Below, in pieces: positions 47,593-55,859 of a DNA stretch of 56,641 nt. The notes below the pieces were generated by a model, which had not been told where the DNA came from, searched no databases, and saw only the letters and a program-made list of their open reading frames with translations. The stretch's first letter is position 1; each line of letters starts with the position of its first letter. The stretch is from Segatella oulorum JCM 14966 (GTDB taxonomy: Bacteria > Bacteroidota > Bacteroidia > Bacteroidales > Bacteroidaceae), in the NCBI RefSeq assembly GCF_000613785.1, contig NZ_BAJQ01000012.1:1-56641 (forward strand). The letters run 5' to 3'. The position numbers and the translations under genes are program-made.

Positions 47593-48516
47593 ATGCAAAA
47601 TCAATTTTCACGTACACAGCTTTTAATTGGAAAACCGGCTATGAATACCTTAATGGGGAGCAGAGTTGCTGTTTTTGGTTTGGGTGGTGTAGGTAGTTAT
47701 GTGGTAGAAGTATTGGCGCGCAGTGGCGTAGGCGAATTAGATATTTTTGATGATGATCGTGTATGCCTCACAAATGTTAATCGCCAGCTTTATGCTGTGC
47801 TTTCCACCGTAGGCAAGCATAAGGTTGATGTAGCCGAAGCCCGAATTCATGATATCAATCGTCAGTGCATTGTACATAAATATCAAATGTTTTATTTGCC
47901 TCAAAATGCCGATTCCATCGATCTCTCACAATACGATTATGTAGTGGATTGTATCGACACTGTCTCTGCCAAGATTGAACTTATCAAACGTTGTCATCAG
48001 CTCAATATTCCAATGATTTCATCGATGGGCGCAGCCAATAAGCTTGATGCTACGGCCTTTCGTGTTACTGATATTAATAAAACGAAGATGGATCCGTTAG
48101 CAAAAGTGATTCGTAAAAAACTGCGCAAGCTAAATATTCCACATCTCAAGGTTGTTTATAGCGAAGAAGTGCCACTCAAACAAATTGATGACCCAACGAT
48201 TAGTTGTCGCTTTCATTGCATCTGTCCCGATAAAGATATGCGTAAATGTACTGACCGGCGCGATATTCCTGCCAGCAATGCATGGGTCCCTTCTGCGGCA
48301 GGTTTGATTATTGGTGGCGAGGTGGTGAAAGATTTAATCGCGCATGCTGGCACAATGCGTATTCAACCCCAAGATATAGAGAGTAGCACAGCAGCGCAAC
48401 ATGCTGCACAACGAGCACAGCAAGCGCATGAAAAGTATAGAAAGATTGTTGCCGAAAAGAAAGCTGGTACATGGGTTGATGATAAAGTTGTGATGAAACT
48501 CCCCGAAGGATTCTAA
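47593..48516 (+). CDS. tcdA: tRNA threonylcarbamoyladenosine dehydratase (TcdA/ThiF-like)
   Basis: 307 aa. An E1-like adenylating fold cyclises t6A37 of tRNA to ct6A. The nucleotide-binding motif VAVFGLGGVGSYVVEVLARSG is near residue 27. Also present are DDRVCLTNVNRQ (adenylation Arg and Asp), DYVVDCIDTVSAKIELI, and the HLKVVYSEE...CRFHCICPDKDMRKC region with cysteines. A helical C-terminal extension (about 255-307) follows. The next gene starts at the base after its stop. Confidence 0.92.
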   Translation: MQNQFSRTQLLIGKPAMNTLMGSRVAVFGLGGVGSYVVEVLARSGVGELDIFDDDRVCLTNVNRQLYAVLSTVGKHKVDVAEARIHDINRQCIVHKYQMFYLPQNADSIDLSQYDYVVDCIDTVSAKIELIKRCHQLNIPMISSMGAANKLDATAFRVTDINKTKMDPLAKVIRKKLRKLNIPHLKVVYSEEVPLKQIDDPTISCRFHCICPDKDMRKCTDRRDIPASNAWVPSAAGLIIGGEVVKDLIAHAGTMRIQPQDIESSTAAQHAAQRAQQAHEKYRKIVAEKKAGTWVDDKVVMKLPEGF

Positions 48517-49617
48517 ATGGGGCGTCGAACAATTCACATCTTTAATCCTGGGCACGAGTTTGCTTTAGCTGAAAATAAATCTTATGTCACGCTACCTCGG
48601 GCAGCTCAACAATTACAAAATGACTTAGCCTTTCTGCCTGCTTTGTGGGCAAAAGCAGATGATTTTGTGTTAGTAAATCATGCGCATTATGCCCAAATCC
48701 CCTCCGATTTACATCCTTATGTAAAGTGTAGTAACTTCATTACACCATCAGAAATCAGCTCTCTCCCACTTGATAATGTGCAGTTTGAGCCATGGGGATG
48801 GGACAAGCCTCTGCGCCAACAGCTCATATTGTCGCTTTCAGAAAAAAGTGAAAGGCTACTCCCAAGCGAAGATGCACTTGATGTGTTACGAAAAATGAGT
48901 AGCCGTCAGTGGGCTGCACGATACTTGCTCCCAACGATAGTGATGCAAAATGACAATTTAGTAGGTTGGGCACATGCGTTTGATCATGTGCAAGATGTAC
49001 TGACGGTGATGGATAATGCCTCTCAAAATCCTCCCTATCAGTTTGTGTTAAAAGCACCATGGAGCAGTAGTGGACGAGGATTGCGTTACGTAGATGTGCA
49101 TGGCGAGGGAATCACAGAACATTTAAAAGGCTGGATTAAAAATGTTATCCGTCGACAAGGCTGTGTGATGCTTGAACCCTTTTATCAAAAGGTGTGCGAC
49201 TTTGGAATGGAGTTTTATGCACATAGCAATAGTGATATTAGCTATATGGGGCTCTCGCTTTTTAATACGAAAAATGGAATTTACACAGGAAATTGCTTAG
49301 CTTCAGAGCGAGAGAAAATAAAACTGCTCACCAAACATGTCGGGGTGGAATGTTTAGAAACTATTCGTCAGCAAATTCAAAGTGTCATGCGTATCCAACT
49401 TCATGGTAACTATGTAGGGCCATTTGGTGTGGATATGATGGCGTTGCCTGATGGAAAAATTCATCCGTGTGTAGAATTAAATTTGCGAAGGACGATGGGG
49501 CATGTGGCATTGAACATCAGTAAAAAGATAGCTGAACCTGGGATGATGCGGATTCTCTTTCAATCAGGACACTATGTGCTACACATTACTCATGATGATA
49601 AGGTTCACCTTTTATGA
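48517..49617 (+). CDS. Uncharacterised Bacteroidales protein, ATP-grasp-like
   Basis: 366 aa, with no assigned function. It begins RTIHIFNPGHEFALAENKSY. The central FVLKAPWSSSGRGLRYV resembles the ATP-grasp lysine and glycine-rich loop. The C-terminal VDMMALPDGKIHPCVELNLRRTMGHVA resembles the metal-binding Glu/Asn of ATP-grasp ligases. It is probably an ATP-dependent carboxylate ligase or similar, on unknown substrates; this is inference from motifs. It starts directly at the tcdA stop and overlaps the convergent rlmH by 32 nt at its 3' end. Confidence 0.72.
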   Translation: MGRRTIHIFNPGHEFALAENKSYVTLPRAAQQLQNDLAFLPALWAKADDFVLVNHAHYAQIPSDLHPYVKCSNFITPSEISSLPLDNVQFEPWGWDKPLRQQLILSLSEKSERLLPSEDALDVLRKMSSRQWAARYLLPTIVMQNDNLVGWAHAFDHVQDVLTVMDNASQNPPYQFVLKAPWSSSGRGLRYVDVHGEGITEHLKGWIKNVIRRQGCVMLEPFYQKVCDFGMEFYAHSNSDISYMGLSLFNTKNGIYTGNCLASEREKIKLLTKHVGVECLETIRQQIQSVMRIQLHGNYVGPFGVDMMALPDGKIHPCVELNLRRTMGHVALNISKKIAEPGMMRILFQSGHYVLHITHDDKVHLL

Positions 49618-50056
49618 TGGTGCAAGCTCGATAGAGCTGTTCGGTGAAAATTAAACGAATCATTTGATGGCTAAAAGTCATCTTCGATAGGGAGAGTTTT
49701 TCCTGGGCACGATTATAAATAGCTGGAGAAAAGCCATAAGGGCCACCAACAACAAACACTAAACGTCGTGTTAGTTGTTGTTTCTTTTGTAGCCATGAAG
49801 CAAATGCTATGGAACGCCATTCTTCGCCATGCTCATCTAAAAGTACAACGGTATCTGCTGGTTGTAAACTTTTAAGGATTAGTTCTCCCTCCCGTTCCTT
49901 TTGTTGGCTTTCGCTCAAACTTTTGGTATTCTTTAATTCGGGAATGACTAAGAGTTCAAAAGGCATGTAGTGATTGATACGTGAACTGTAATCAGCTATG
50001 CCTGCAATAAAGTGTTTGTCAGTGGTTTTACCAACAACAATAAGTATACTCTTCAT
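49586..50056 (-). CDS. rlmH: 23S rRNA (pseudouridine1915-N3)-methyltransferase RlmH
   Basis: 156 aa SPOUT methyltransferase. It methylates pseudouridine 1915 in helix 69 of 23S rRNA. Key motifs are VLLDEHGEEWRSIAFASWL, FVVGGPYGFSPAIYNRA (SAM-binding knot) and LSLSKMTFSHQMIRLIFTEQLYRACTIIKGEPYHH. Its start overlaps the DUF4491 stop (TAATG), and its 3' end overlaps the convergent ATP-grasp-like gene. Confidence 0.96.
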   Translation of the reverse strand: MKSILIVVGKTTDKHFIAGIADYSSRINHYMPFELLVIPELKNTKSLSESQQKEREGELILKSLQPADTVVLLDEHGEEWRSIAFASWLQKKQQLTRRLVFVVGGPYGFSPAIYNRAQEKLSLSKMTFSHQMIRLIFTEQLYRACTIIKGEPYHHE

Positions 50057-50367
50057 TACCTTTGCCTATCATCATCCTCTGATGAACATTTTTTCTTTCG
50101 CTTAGGAAACCAACCTTTTGCTACGCGCTGCTTTTGTTCGAACAATTCACCAATGCTCCACAAGAGGGATGCACCCAAAACTCCCAAAATAGAAGATGCG
50201 ATAATATCCTCAACACAAAGCGATGCAATGACCGAAATGATGCCAAAGATGAGAAAAAGAAACCATGGACGTGTACCAAAATAATATTCCGTCTTAATTA
50301 CGATGGGATGAAATATACCTATAATGAGAAAGGTTGACAAGGCTATGATAATACCTGTAAAATACAT
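50056..50367 (-). CDS. DUF4491 family membrane protein
   Basis: 103 aa from MYFTGIIIALSTFLI; the longer open frame runs into the promoter region. Three transmembrane helices are predicted (about 3-22, 33-52, 56-73). The segment HPIVIKTEYYFGTRPWFLFLI is family-typical, and the tail is cytoplasmic, Lys- and Asp-rich. The function is unknown. It is coupled to rlmH by a TAATG overlap and divergent from the phosphoglucomutase. Confidence 0.88.
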   Translation of the reverse strand: MYFTGIIIALSTFLIIGIFHPIVIKTEYYFGTRPWFLFLIFGIISVIASLCVEDIIASSILGVLGASLLWSIGELFEQKQRVAKGWFPKRKKKCSSEDDDRQR

Positions 50368-50441
50368 AAATGAAATTAATAATTTGCGGGCGAAATTACA
50401 AAAAAAAAAAGTATTTAATGTCGTTTTTCCACGAAAATGAT

Positions 50442-50449
50442 TAATTTTG
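50442..50449 (+). promoter_or_regulatory. -7 element TAATTTTG for the phosphoglucomutase
   Basis: TAnnTTTG match 31 nt before the ATG at 50481. A weaker minus-strand TAATTTCG (50391-50398) may serve DUF4491-rlmH. Confidence 0.6.
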
Positions 50450-50480
50450 CCTTGTAAGCTAATAACAAAAGTAATATAAT

Positions 50481-52232
50481 ATGGCACATAATGCAGAACT
50501 TATCGCACAATGCGAAGCAAAAGCAAAACAGTGGCTCACACCGGCTTTTGATGAAGAAACGCGTAGAGAAGTAGAACAAATGCTCGCATCTACGGACAAA
50601 ACTGAGTTGATAGAAAGTTTTTACAAAGACTTGGAGTTTGGAACTGGCGGGTTGCGAGGCATCATGGGTGCTGGAACAAACCGCATGAATGTTTACACTG
50701 TTGGGATGGCGACACAAGGCTTTGCCAACTATCTTAAAAAGAACTTTAAGGATCGGGCAACTATTTCGGCTGTTGTTTGTCACGATTGCCGCAACAACAG
50801 TCGTAAGTTTGCAGAGACGGTGGCAAATGTTTTCTCTGCAAATGGCATCCATGTGTATCTGTTTGACGACATGCGCCCCACCCCAGAATGCTCATACGCC
50901 ATTCGACATTTAGGATGTCAAGCTGGTGTTAACATCACAGCCAGTCACAATCCCAAAGAGTATAATGGTTATAAGGCATATTGGGAAGATGGTGCGCAAG
51001 TGCTCATGCCTCACGATGAAGGAATTATCAATGAGGTAAATAAAGTGACTATAAATGATGTTAAGTTTGCTGGAGATGCAAAATTAATCCAACTTATAGG
51101 AAAAGACATTGACGAGGCCTATCTCAAAGAGATTCATACATTAAGTATTGATCCGGAAGTGATAAAGCGACAGCACGATTTGAAAATTGTTTATACACCA
51201 CTTCACGGGACGGGTATGATGGCTATCCCACAAAGCCTGAAGCTATGGGGATTTGACAATGTGCATTGTGTTGCCGAGCAAATGCAGCGCAGTGGTGATT
51301 TCCCAACCGTGAAAAGTCCCAATCCAGAGAATGGAGAGGCTTTGGCTTTGGCCATACGAGATGCAAAAGCACTCAATGCTGACATTGTGATGGCATCCGA
51401 CCCCGATGCCGACCGCGTGGGCATGGCTTGCAAGAATAACAAAGGTGAATGGGTGCTCATTAATGGCAATCAAACTTGTCTTCTCTTCCTATACTATATC
51501 ATCACTAATCGCAAAGCAAAGGGGTTGCTCAAGCCCACAGACTATATCGTAAAGACAATAGTTACCACAGAGGTAATAAAAAAGGTTGCAGATAAGGCTG
51601 GAATAGAGATGCGCGACTGCTACACCGGCTTTAAATGGATTGCACGTGAAATTAGAATTACGGGTGACAAACAAAAGTATATTGGCGGTGGTGAAGAGAG
51701 TTACGGCTTCATGGCGCAAGACTTTGTGCGCGATAAAGATGCTGTCTCGGCCATGTGTTTGCTTGCTGAGATCTGCGCTTGGGCAAAGGATCAAGGCAAA
51801 ACCCTCTATGACGTGCTGATGGACATTTATATCGAATACGGTTATTCCAAAGAGTTTACCGTGAATGTTGTACGTCCGGGAAAAACTGGTGCAGAGGAAA
51901 TCAAGCAGATGATGACTAACTATCGCAATCATCCTCCAAAAGATTTAGGTGGCAGTAAAGTAACACTCTATAAGGATTATCAAAGTTTAGAAGCAACAAC
52001 ATGGGATGGAACAAAGACAAAATTAAACATGCCAACCACCAGCAACGTGTTGCAATGGTTCTGCGAAGATGGTACAAAAGTGAGCGTCCGCCCCTCGGGA
52101 ACAGAGCCTAAGATTAAATTTTATTTAGAGGTGAAAGGCGAGATGAAGCGCGCACAAGACTTCCCCATGCTCGAGGAGAAAGCCATGATGAAGATAGAGG
52201 CCATCAAAAAGAGCCTCGGATTAAATCAATAA
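50481..52232 (+). CDS. Phosphoglucomutase/phosphomannomutase family protein
   Basis: 583 aa. Alpha-D-phosphohexomutase fold: FGTGGLRGIMGAGTNRMN at the N terminus, the phosphoserine loop TASHNPKEYNGYKAYWEDGAQ, the metal-binding DPDADRVGMA, the sugar loop GGEESYG and the phosphate-binding RPSGTEPKIKFY. It interconverts hexose 1- and 6-phosphates; glucose versus mannose preference cannot be read. A MaoC gene follows 10 nt after its stop. Confidence 0.95.
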   Translation: MAHNAELIAQCEAKAKQWLTPAFDEETRREVEQMLASTDKTELIESFYKDLEFGTGGLRGIMGAGTNRMNVYTVGMATQGFANYLKKNFKDRATISAVVCHDCRNNSRKFAETVANVFSANGIHVYLFDDMRPTPECSYAIRHLGCQAGVNITASHNPKEYNGYKAYWEDGAQVLMPHDEGIINEVNKVTINDVKFAGDAKLIQLIGKDIDEAYLKEIHTLSIDPEVIKRQHDLKIVYTPLHGTGMMAIPQSLKLWGFDNVHCVAEQMQRSGDFPTVKSPNPENGEALALAIRDAKALNADIVMASDPDADRVGMACKNNKGEWVLINGNQTCLLFLYYIITNRKAKGLLKPTDYIVKTIVTTEVIKKVADKAGIEMRDCYTGFKWIAREIRITGDKQKYIGGGEESYGFMAQDFVRDKDAVSAMCLLAEICAWAKDQGKTLYDVLMDIYIEYGYSKEFTVNVVRPGKTGAEEIKQMMTNYRNHPPKDLGGSKVTLYKDYQSLEATTWDGTKTKLNMPTTSNVLQWFCEDGTKVSVRPSGTEPKIKFYLEVKGEMKRAQDFPMLEEKAMMKIEAIKKSLGLNQ

Positions 52233-52242
52233 ATTGTATCTG

Positions 52243-52707
52243 ATGAATAAATTAGTAATCAATTCCTACGATGAGTTCGCGTCACATTTGGGAAAAGAGT
52301 TAGGAACATCCGAATGGCTGAAAGTAGATCAAGACCGTATTAATCAATTTGCTGATGCCACTCTCGACCATCAATGGATTCATGTCGATGTGCAGCGTGC
52401 CAAAGAGGAGAGTCCTTATAAGAGTACCATTGCACATGGCTATCTCACCCTCTCGCTCCTGCCCTATATGTGGAACCAGATTATCGATGTGAGAAATCTA
52501 AAGATGATGGTTAATTATGGCATGGACAAAATGCGCTTCGGCCGGCCTGTCATCACTGGCAGCAGCATTAGATTGGTCACCTCGCTTAATGCAATTGAAA
52601 ATCTCAGAGGTGTATGCCGCGCGCGCATCGGGTTTAAGATAGAGATTGAAAACGAAAGGAAGCCTGCACTCGAGGGCGAGGCAACATTCCTCTACTATTT
52701 TGAGTAA
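52243..52707 (+). CDS. MaoC family dehydratase
   Basis: 154 aa from MNKLVINSYDEF; the TTG at 52234 is less likely. Single hot-dog domain with the hydratase signature FADATLDHQWIHVDVQRA and TIAHGYLTLSLLPYM, carrying the catalytic Asp and His. It is probably an (R)-specific enoyl-CoA hydratase; the substrate is unknown. It follows phosphoglucomutase and is closed by a strong terminator. Confidence 0.92.
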   Translation: MNKLVINSYDEFASHLGKELGTSEWLKVDQDRINQFADATLDHQWIHVDVQRAKEESPYKSTIAHGYLTLSLLPYMWNQIIDVRNLKMMVNYGMDKMRFGRPVITGSSIRLVTSLNAIENLRGVCRARIGFKIEIENERKPALEGEATFLYYFE

Positions 52708-52728
52708 AGCATACAGCGCCACATATTG

Positions 52729-52770
52729 AAAGAAGGAGACGGGGTCAACCGCCTCCTTCTTTTGGTTTTT
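52729..52770 (+). terminator. Terminator after the MaoC gene
   Basis: AAAGAAGGAG pairs with CTCCTTCTTT, with an inner CGG/CCG, then TTTGGTTTTT. Confidence 0.88.
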
Positions 52771-52796
52771 ATAATTCTCTTACTAAAGGTCTCGAA

Positions 52797-53320
52797 GGTA
52801 GTGTCTAAAAAAGTGTGTAAGCTCACCATAATTCTTATCTTTGCATTAAGTAATAAAAAACAACAAGAATATGGAACTTACACAAGGACAAATTTCGGAA
52901 ATTATTTCGAATTACACAAGTAGCAGTGAAGGTTTTGTCACACTTCAATCGTTGATTATGAATTCTTTGATGGCCCACGAGCGCGAATTATTCGTCAAAG
53001 CCAATAAGAATGAGCAATGCAATGGCTTTCGTCCTCGTCGTTGGTATTGTAAGGGCTATACGTTTGTCTTGCGCATCCCGCGTAGTCGTAGCGGCAATTT
53101 CTATCCCGTACTTTTAGGGATTATTCGTAGCGAATGTGAAGAGCGCGCCGCCTTGGTTTATCAACTTTATACCAAGGGACTCACCACCGAGTAGATTAGT
53201 GAGGTGATAGAGACGGTTTATGTTCGGCTTTTCCGCAAGCAGCTCATCAATTTTGTGTTGCTAGGCTTGCTATATTATTTGCTTATCCCCACTAAATCTA
53301 CTGAACTACAATTCAAGTGA
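52797..53320 (+). mobile_element. IS256-family element remnant
   Basis: The left end shows GGTAGTGTCTAAAAAAGTGT at about 52797, resembling an IS256-type terminal inverted repeat. A -7 box (TATCTTTG, 52836-52843) and the 5' part of a transposase gene follow. No matching right inverted repeat or catalytic region was found, so the element is 3'-deleted. Confidence 0.6.
52871..53320 (+). pseudogene. IS256-type transposase, N-terminal fragment with internal stop
   Basis: A frame of 107 codons carries the N terminus of an IS256/mutator transposase (LQSLIMNSLMAHERELFV, NGFRPRRW, LRIPRSRSGNFYPVLLGIIRSECEERA, LYTKGLTTE). It then meets TAG at 53192. The frame continues beyond it as ISEVIETVYVRLFRKQLIN, still transposase-like, where CAG would be expected for the stop, before decaying and ending at about 53320. 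The DDE catalytic domain is absent, so it is inactive. Confidence 0.82.
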
Positions 53321-53339
53321 AGTCTGTCTTTATATAAAA

Positions 53340-53373
53340 GAAAAACAGCCCCGGAATCACTTCCAAAGCTGTT
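53340..53373 (-). terminator. Terminator of candidate minus-strand small RNA
   Basis: On the minus strand AACAGC-(ttt)-GGAA-gtga-TTCC-ggg-GCTGTT forms a two-step hairpin followed by TTTTCTTTT. No minus-strand gene ends nearby except through the candidate small RNA. Confidence 0.75.
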
Positions 53374-53523
53374 ATATCTTGTGATTGAAATTTTATTGAA
53401 AAACGACGATCACTCGCCGAGTCATCCAACAATCTTAGTCTTTACCTTTAAAGTCTAATACCTTTCGAATCACATGTTTTAAACCTAATAACTAAAAACC
53501 TAAACAATCTATTAACCTTTTGT
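53344..53523 (-). ncRNA. Candidate small RNA, about 180 nt
   Basis: It is bounded by a strong promoter (-7 at 53529-53536 with TTG exactly 20 nt upstream) and the hairpin terminator at 53340-53373. Inside are a TTTAGG-rich 5' part and a local ACTC-GGC-GAGT hairpin. The only ATG-started frame of note is ten codons (MTRRVIVVFQ). A short peptide gene is an alternative. The family was not recognised. It lies downstream of the FMN-binding protein in a 346-bp gap. Confidence 0.5.
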
Positions 53524-53528
53524 ACTTG

Positions 53529-53536
53529 CAAAGATA
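53529..53536 (-). promoter_or_regulatory. -7 element TATCTTTG, strong promoter without a protein gene
   Basis: Minus-strand TAnnTTTG with TTG 20 nt upstream, the canonical Bacteroidetes spacing. Confidence 0.7.
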
Positions 53537-53596
53537 GTACTTTGTTTTTCAGACTCCAACATTTTAAATGCTTTTTAGCATAAAATTTGATTTTTA

Positions 53597-53610
53597 TTGA
53601 TTTACATCAA
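53597..53610. promoter_or_regulatory. CRP/FNR-type palindrome TTGATTTACATCAA
   Basis: Perfect match to the FNR-like consensus TTGATnnnnATCAA. Its centre lies about 75 bp upstream of the last base of the -7 box of the candidate small RNA, that is near position -80. Confidence 0.55.
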
Positions 53611-53665
53611 ATACAAACAGTGATGTCATCATGCCGCTTCTGATAACGAAATATGCAAAAAGGGA

Positions 53666-54766
53666 CTATAGCTTGGAATTTTGTGCTACTTTAAAAAGAG
53701 TTCCTGTGGGGCAAAGGAAACGACAATATGGGCGAGGCACAAAGAAAGAAAGTATCAGGAATACAATCCCCAATACGAGGACGCTCCATGAGGCACTTTG
53801 AATAATGAAAGCCGAAAAAATTTCATAGTCCATCCATTTAAATGTTACATCAAGCAGCATGAGCATGAGCAAAACCGCCCAAAGAATTTCCCGGAAACGA
53901 CTCAGTGCCTGGGCAACTTCGGTTGACATTCGCCAACGGTGCCGCTTATTGATTTTCCCGGCCAGTTCCTGCAACGAGCCACACGGACAAATGTTGGTGC
54001 AATAATAGTTTTTCTTTCCAAACAAAGGATAGATGAAGGCCGTAACAAGCATCATAATGGGTATGAGCGAAGCCCACACATTCACACCATTAGCCAAATA
54101 GCCCACCATGAGTGCGTAGGAGATAAAAGCGCCACACCAAAAGCCCAATACGGCAACGTTGAGCACTAACTGTAGTGTACGATAGTTCTTTCGATGGATG
54201 AAGAGCGGCAAGATTGCTGCCATCAACACCACAAGCAGGCCGGAAGCGGTTTTTATGTCAAGATCCATCTTCTCCCAAATGCCCATTTCGCGTGTACTCT
54301 TTGCAGCAAAAGCCAATCCTTGTTCAACATTGCCAATGATTGCCTTCGACGAGAACGTCGCACCACTCACCGCATCAACTTTCATTTGTTGCACTTCAGC
54401 GATTGTCTTGCCGTTCCAGGCAGCCAATAGACGGCTGGCCTCATGAAAGAATTCGGGCGTCTCGTGATTCTTTTCTGCAACAATTTTTGCCACCTTTTTA
54501 TCTTTAATATAAATTTTCAGAGGCACAGGCCCACCGTATCCCGTGATATTCTTACCCAACTGCAATGTGTGGATGACCAACGTTCCATCGGGCAAACGCT
54601 CCAAGGTATCGGCAACGGTGCTGCGCTGCACCACATTAGATGCCAGGCTACGCATCTGCATTCCAAATAAGCGTCCATCTCTCACCACAGCCAAGGTGGC
54701 CATGATGATGAAGCATGCAAACAGTGACAGCACCTGAGCCATTTTCTTGTTCTTTATATTTATCAT
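53666..54766 (-). CDS. FMN-binding and 4Fe-4S membrane protein (NosR/polyferredoxin-like)
   Basis: 366 aa. An N-terminal membrane helix (about 10-28) precedes an extracytoplasmic FMN-binding domain (about 55-155) with the SGATFSS flavin-attachment motif near 134-140. Four or five further helices follow. There are two Cys motifs, YYCTNICPCGSLQE (256-262) and CRFLCPTG (348-352), of the type found in NosR/NapH-like membrane ferredoxins. It probably moves electrons across or along the inner membrane; the partner is unknown. Its promoter (TACTTTTG) faces away from the DUF488 gene. Confidence 0.87.
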   Translation of the reverse strand: MINIKNKKMAQVLSLFACFIIMATLAVVRDGRLFGMQMRSLASNVVQRSTVADTLERLPDGTLVIHTLQLGKNITGYGGPVPLKIYIKDKKVAKIVAEKNHETPEFFHEASRLLAAWNGKTIAEVQQMKVDAVSGATFSSKAIIGNVEQGLAFAAKSTREMGIWEKMDLDIKTASGLLVVLMAAILPLFIHRKNYRTLQLVLNVAVLGFWCGAFISYALMVGYLANGVNVWASLIPIMMLVTAFIYPLFGKKNYYCTNICPCGSLQELAGKINKRHRWRMSTEVAQALSRFREILWAVLLMLMLLDVTFKWMDYEIFSAFIIQSASWSVLVLGIVFLILSFFVPRPYCRFLCPTGTLFKVAQNSKL

Positions 54767-54789
54767 ATCTTACGCCATTAATTGCGGCA

Positions 54790-54797
54790 CAAAAGTA
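54790..54797 (-). promoter_or_regulatory. -7 element TACTTTTG for the FMN-binding gene
   Basis: Minus-strand TAnnTTTG match 23 nt before the ATG. Confidence 0.6.
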
Positions 54798-54851
54798 TAA
54801 AGAAAAACATTTTTTTAAACACGCCAATCCGCTGCTTTTAATATATATTAG

Positions 54852-54859
54852 TAACTTTG
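54852..54859 (+). promoter_or_regulatory. -7 element TAACTTTG, 5 nt before the DUF488 ATG
   Basis: TAACTTTG, then TCACC, then ATG; predicted leaderless transcript. Confidence 0.6.
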
Positions 54860-54864
54860 TCACC

Positions 54865-55236
54865 ATGAATACAATTAGCATTAAAAGAGTTTACGAACCA
54901 GAGGAAGCCACTGACGGCTTCAGAATTTTAATCGATAAACTGTGGCCGAGAGGCATGGCGAAGGCAAAAGCGGACATTGCTTTCTGGGCGAAGTTCATGG
55001 CACCCTCGACCGCACTTAGAGAATGGTTTGGCCACAAACCCGAGAACTTTCCGACGTTCACACAGAAGTACACCGAAGAACTAACGGCCAATCCCGAGAC
55101 AGAAAATTTCATCGCACTTTGCAAAAAGCAACTCAAGGAAAGCAATGTCACGTTGCTCTATGGCGCGAAAGACGAGGTGCACAATCAAGCGGTTGTGCTC
55201 AAACATTTCATCGAGGAAAAACTCAAGACCACTTAA
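54865..55236 (+). CDS. DUF488 family protein
   Basis: 123 aa from MNTISIKRVYEPEEATDGF; the upstream open frame of 50 codons runs through two promoters and is not credible. DUF488 signatures are RILIDKLWPRGMAKAKADI, APSTALREWFGHKPENF and VTLLYGAKDEVHNQAVVLKHFI. It is cytoplasmic and of unknown function. It is convergent with the LysO genes and overlaps the end of the second by 4 nt. Confidence 0.9.
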   Translation: MNTISIKRVYEPEEATDGFRILIDKLWPRGMAKAKADIAFWAKFMAPSTALREWFGHKPENFPTFTQKYTEELTANPETENFIALCKKQLKESNVTLLYGAKDEVHNQAVVLKHFIEEKLKTT

Positions 55237-55859
55237 GAGCAGAAGAGCGTGATGAGCATGGGGATGCTGATTTCCAGGATTAACCCGTGGAAGACAGCCA
55301 CAGGAACAATGCGCTGATCGCCCGAAGCATGAAGGATTGACGGCAAACAAACATCCATCGAGCCTATCCCCGCTGTTGAGATGGCAGCCAAAGAACCACC
55401 TTTCCTTGTCAGCACCTGGCAGGAAAACAGCGACAGAAGTTCACGCGCCACATTGGTCAGCAAGGCAATCGTAGCTAATTGCGTCGCAGCTGTGGCTCCC
55501 ACCGCAGCCGTTTTCAGTTGCGCAATCAGCACCGACGAGAGCGAATAGTAGCCAAAACCACTACCCAAAGCCATCACATCGAACATGCTTTCGTGATTAA
55601 AAAAGAAAAAAGCCAATAAGGTAAAAAGCAAAGTCCCCGTGATGGTGAACAAAGGCAAGAACAGCATTTTGACATCAATAGAGCGAAACATAGCCGTAAG
55701 GTTGTCCATTGCGCCAACCCCGATTCCCACTTGAAAAATCAACGCACAAAGCACCAACATGGGCAACGATTCGTCGTGCATCCAATGCGGTGCGACGCCG
55801 CTCATGCCAACAACAATTCCGCCGACCAGCGCCAACAATAACGACAAATTACTTTTCAT
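55233..55859 (-). CDS. lysO: LysO family transporter, C-terminal half protein
   Basis: 208 aa from MKSNLSLLLALVGGIV. About six transmembrane helices correspond to the C-terminal part of the lysine exporter LysO (DUF340). Motifs are VGIGVGAMDNL, GSGFGYYSLSSVLIAQL, GGSLAAISTAGIGSMDVCLPSIL and VAVFHGLILEISIPMLITLF. It overlaps the preceding N-terminal half gene by 11 nt on the minus strand. The two halves probably assemble into one exporter. Confidence 0.88.
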   Translation of the reverse strand: MKSNLSLLLALVGGIVVGMSGVAPHWMHDESLPMLVLCALIFQVGIGVGAMDNLTAMFRSIDVKMLFLPLFTITGTLLFTLLAFFFFNHESMFDVMALGSGFGYYSLSSVLIAQLKTAAVGATAATQLATIALLTNVARELLSLFSCQVLTRKGGSLAAISTAGIGSMDVCLPSILHASGDQRIVPVAVFHGLILEISIPMLITLFCS

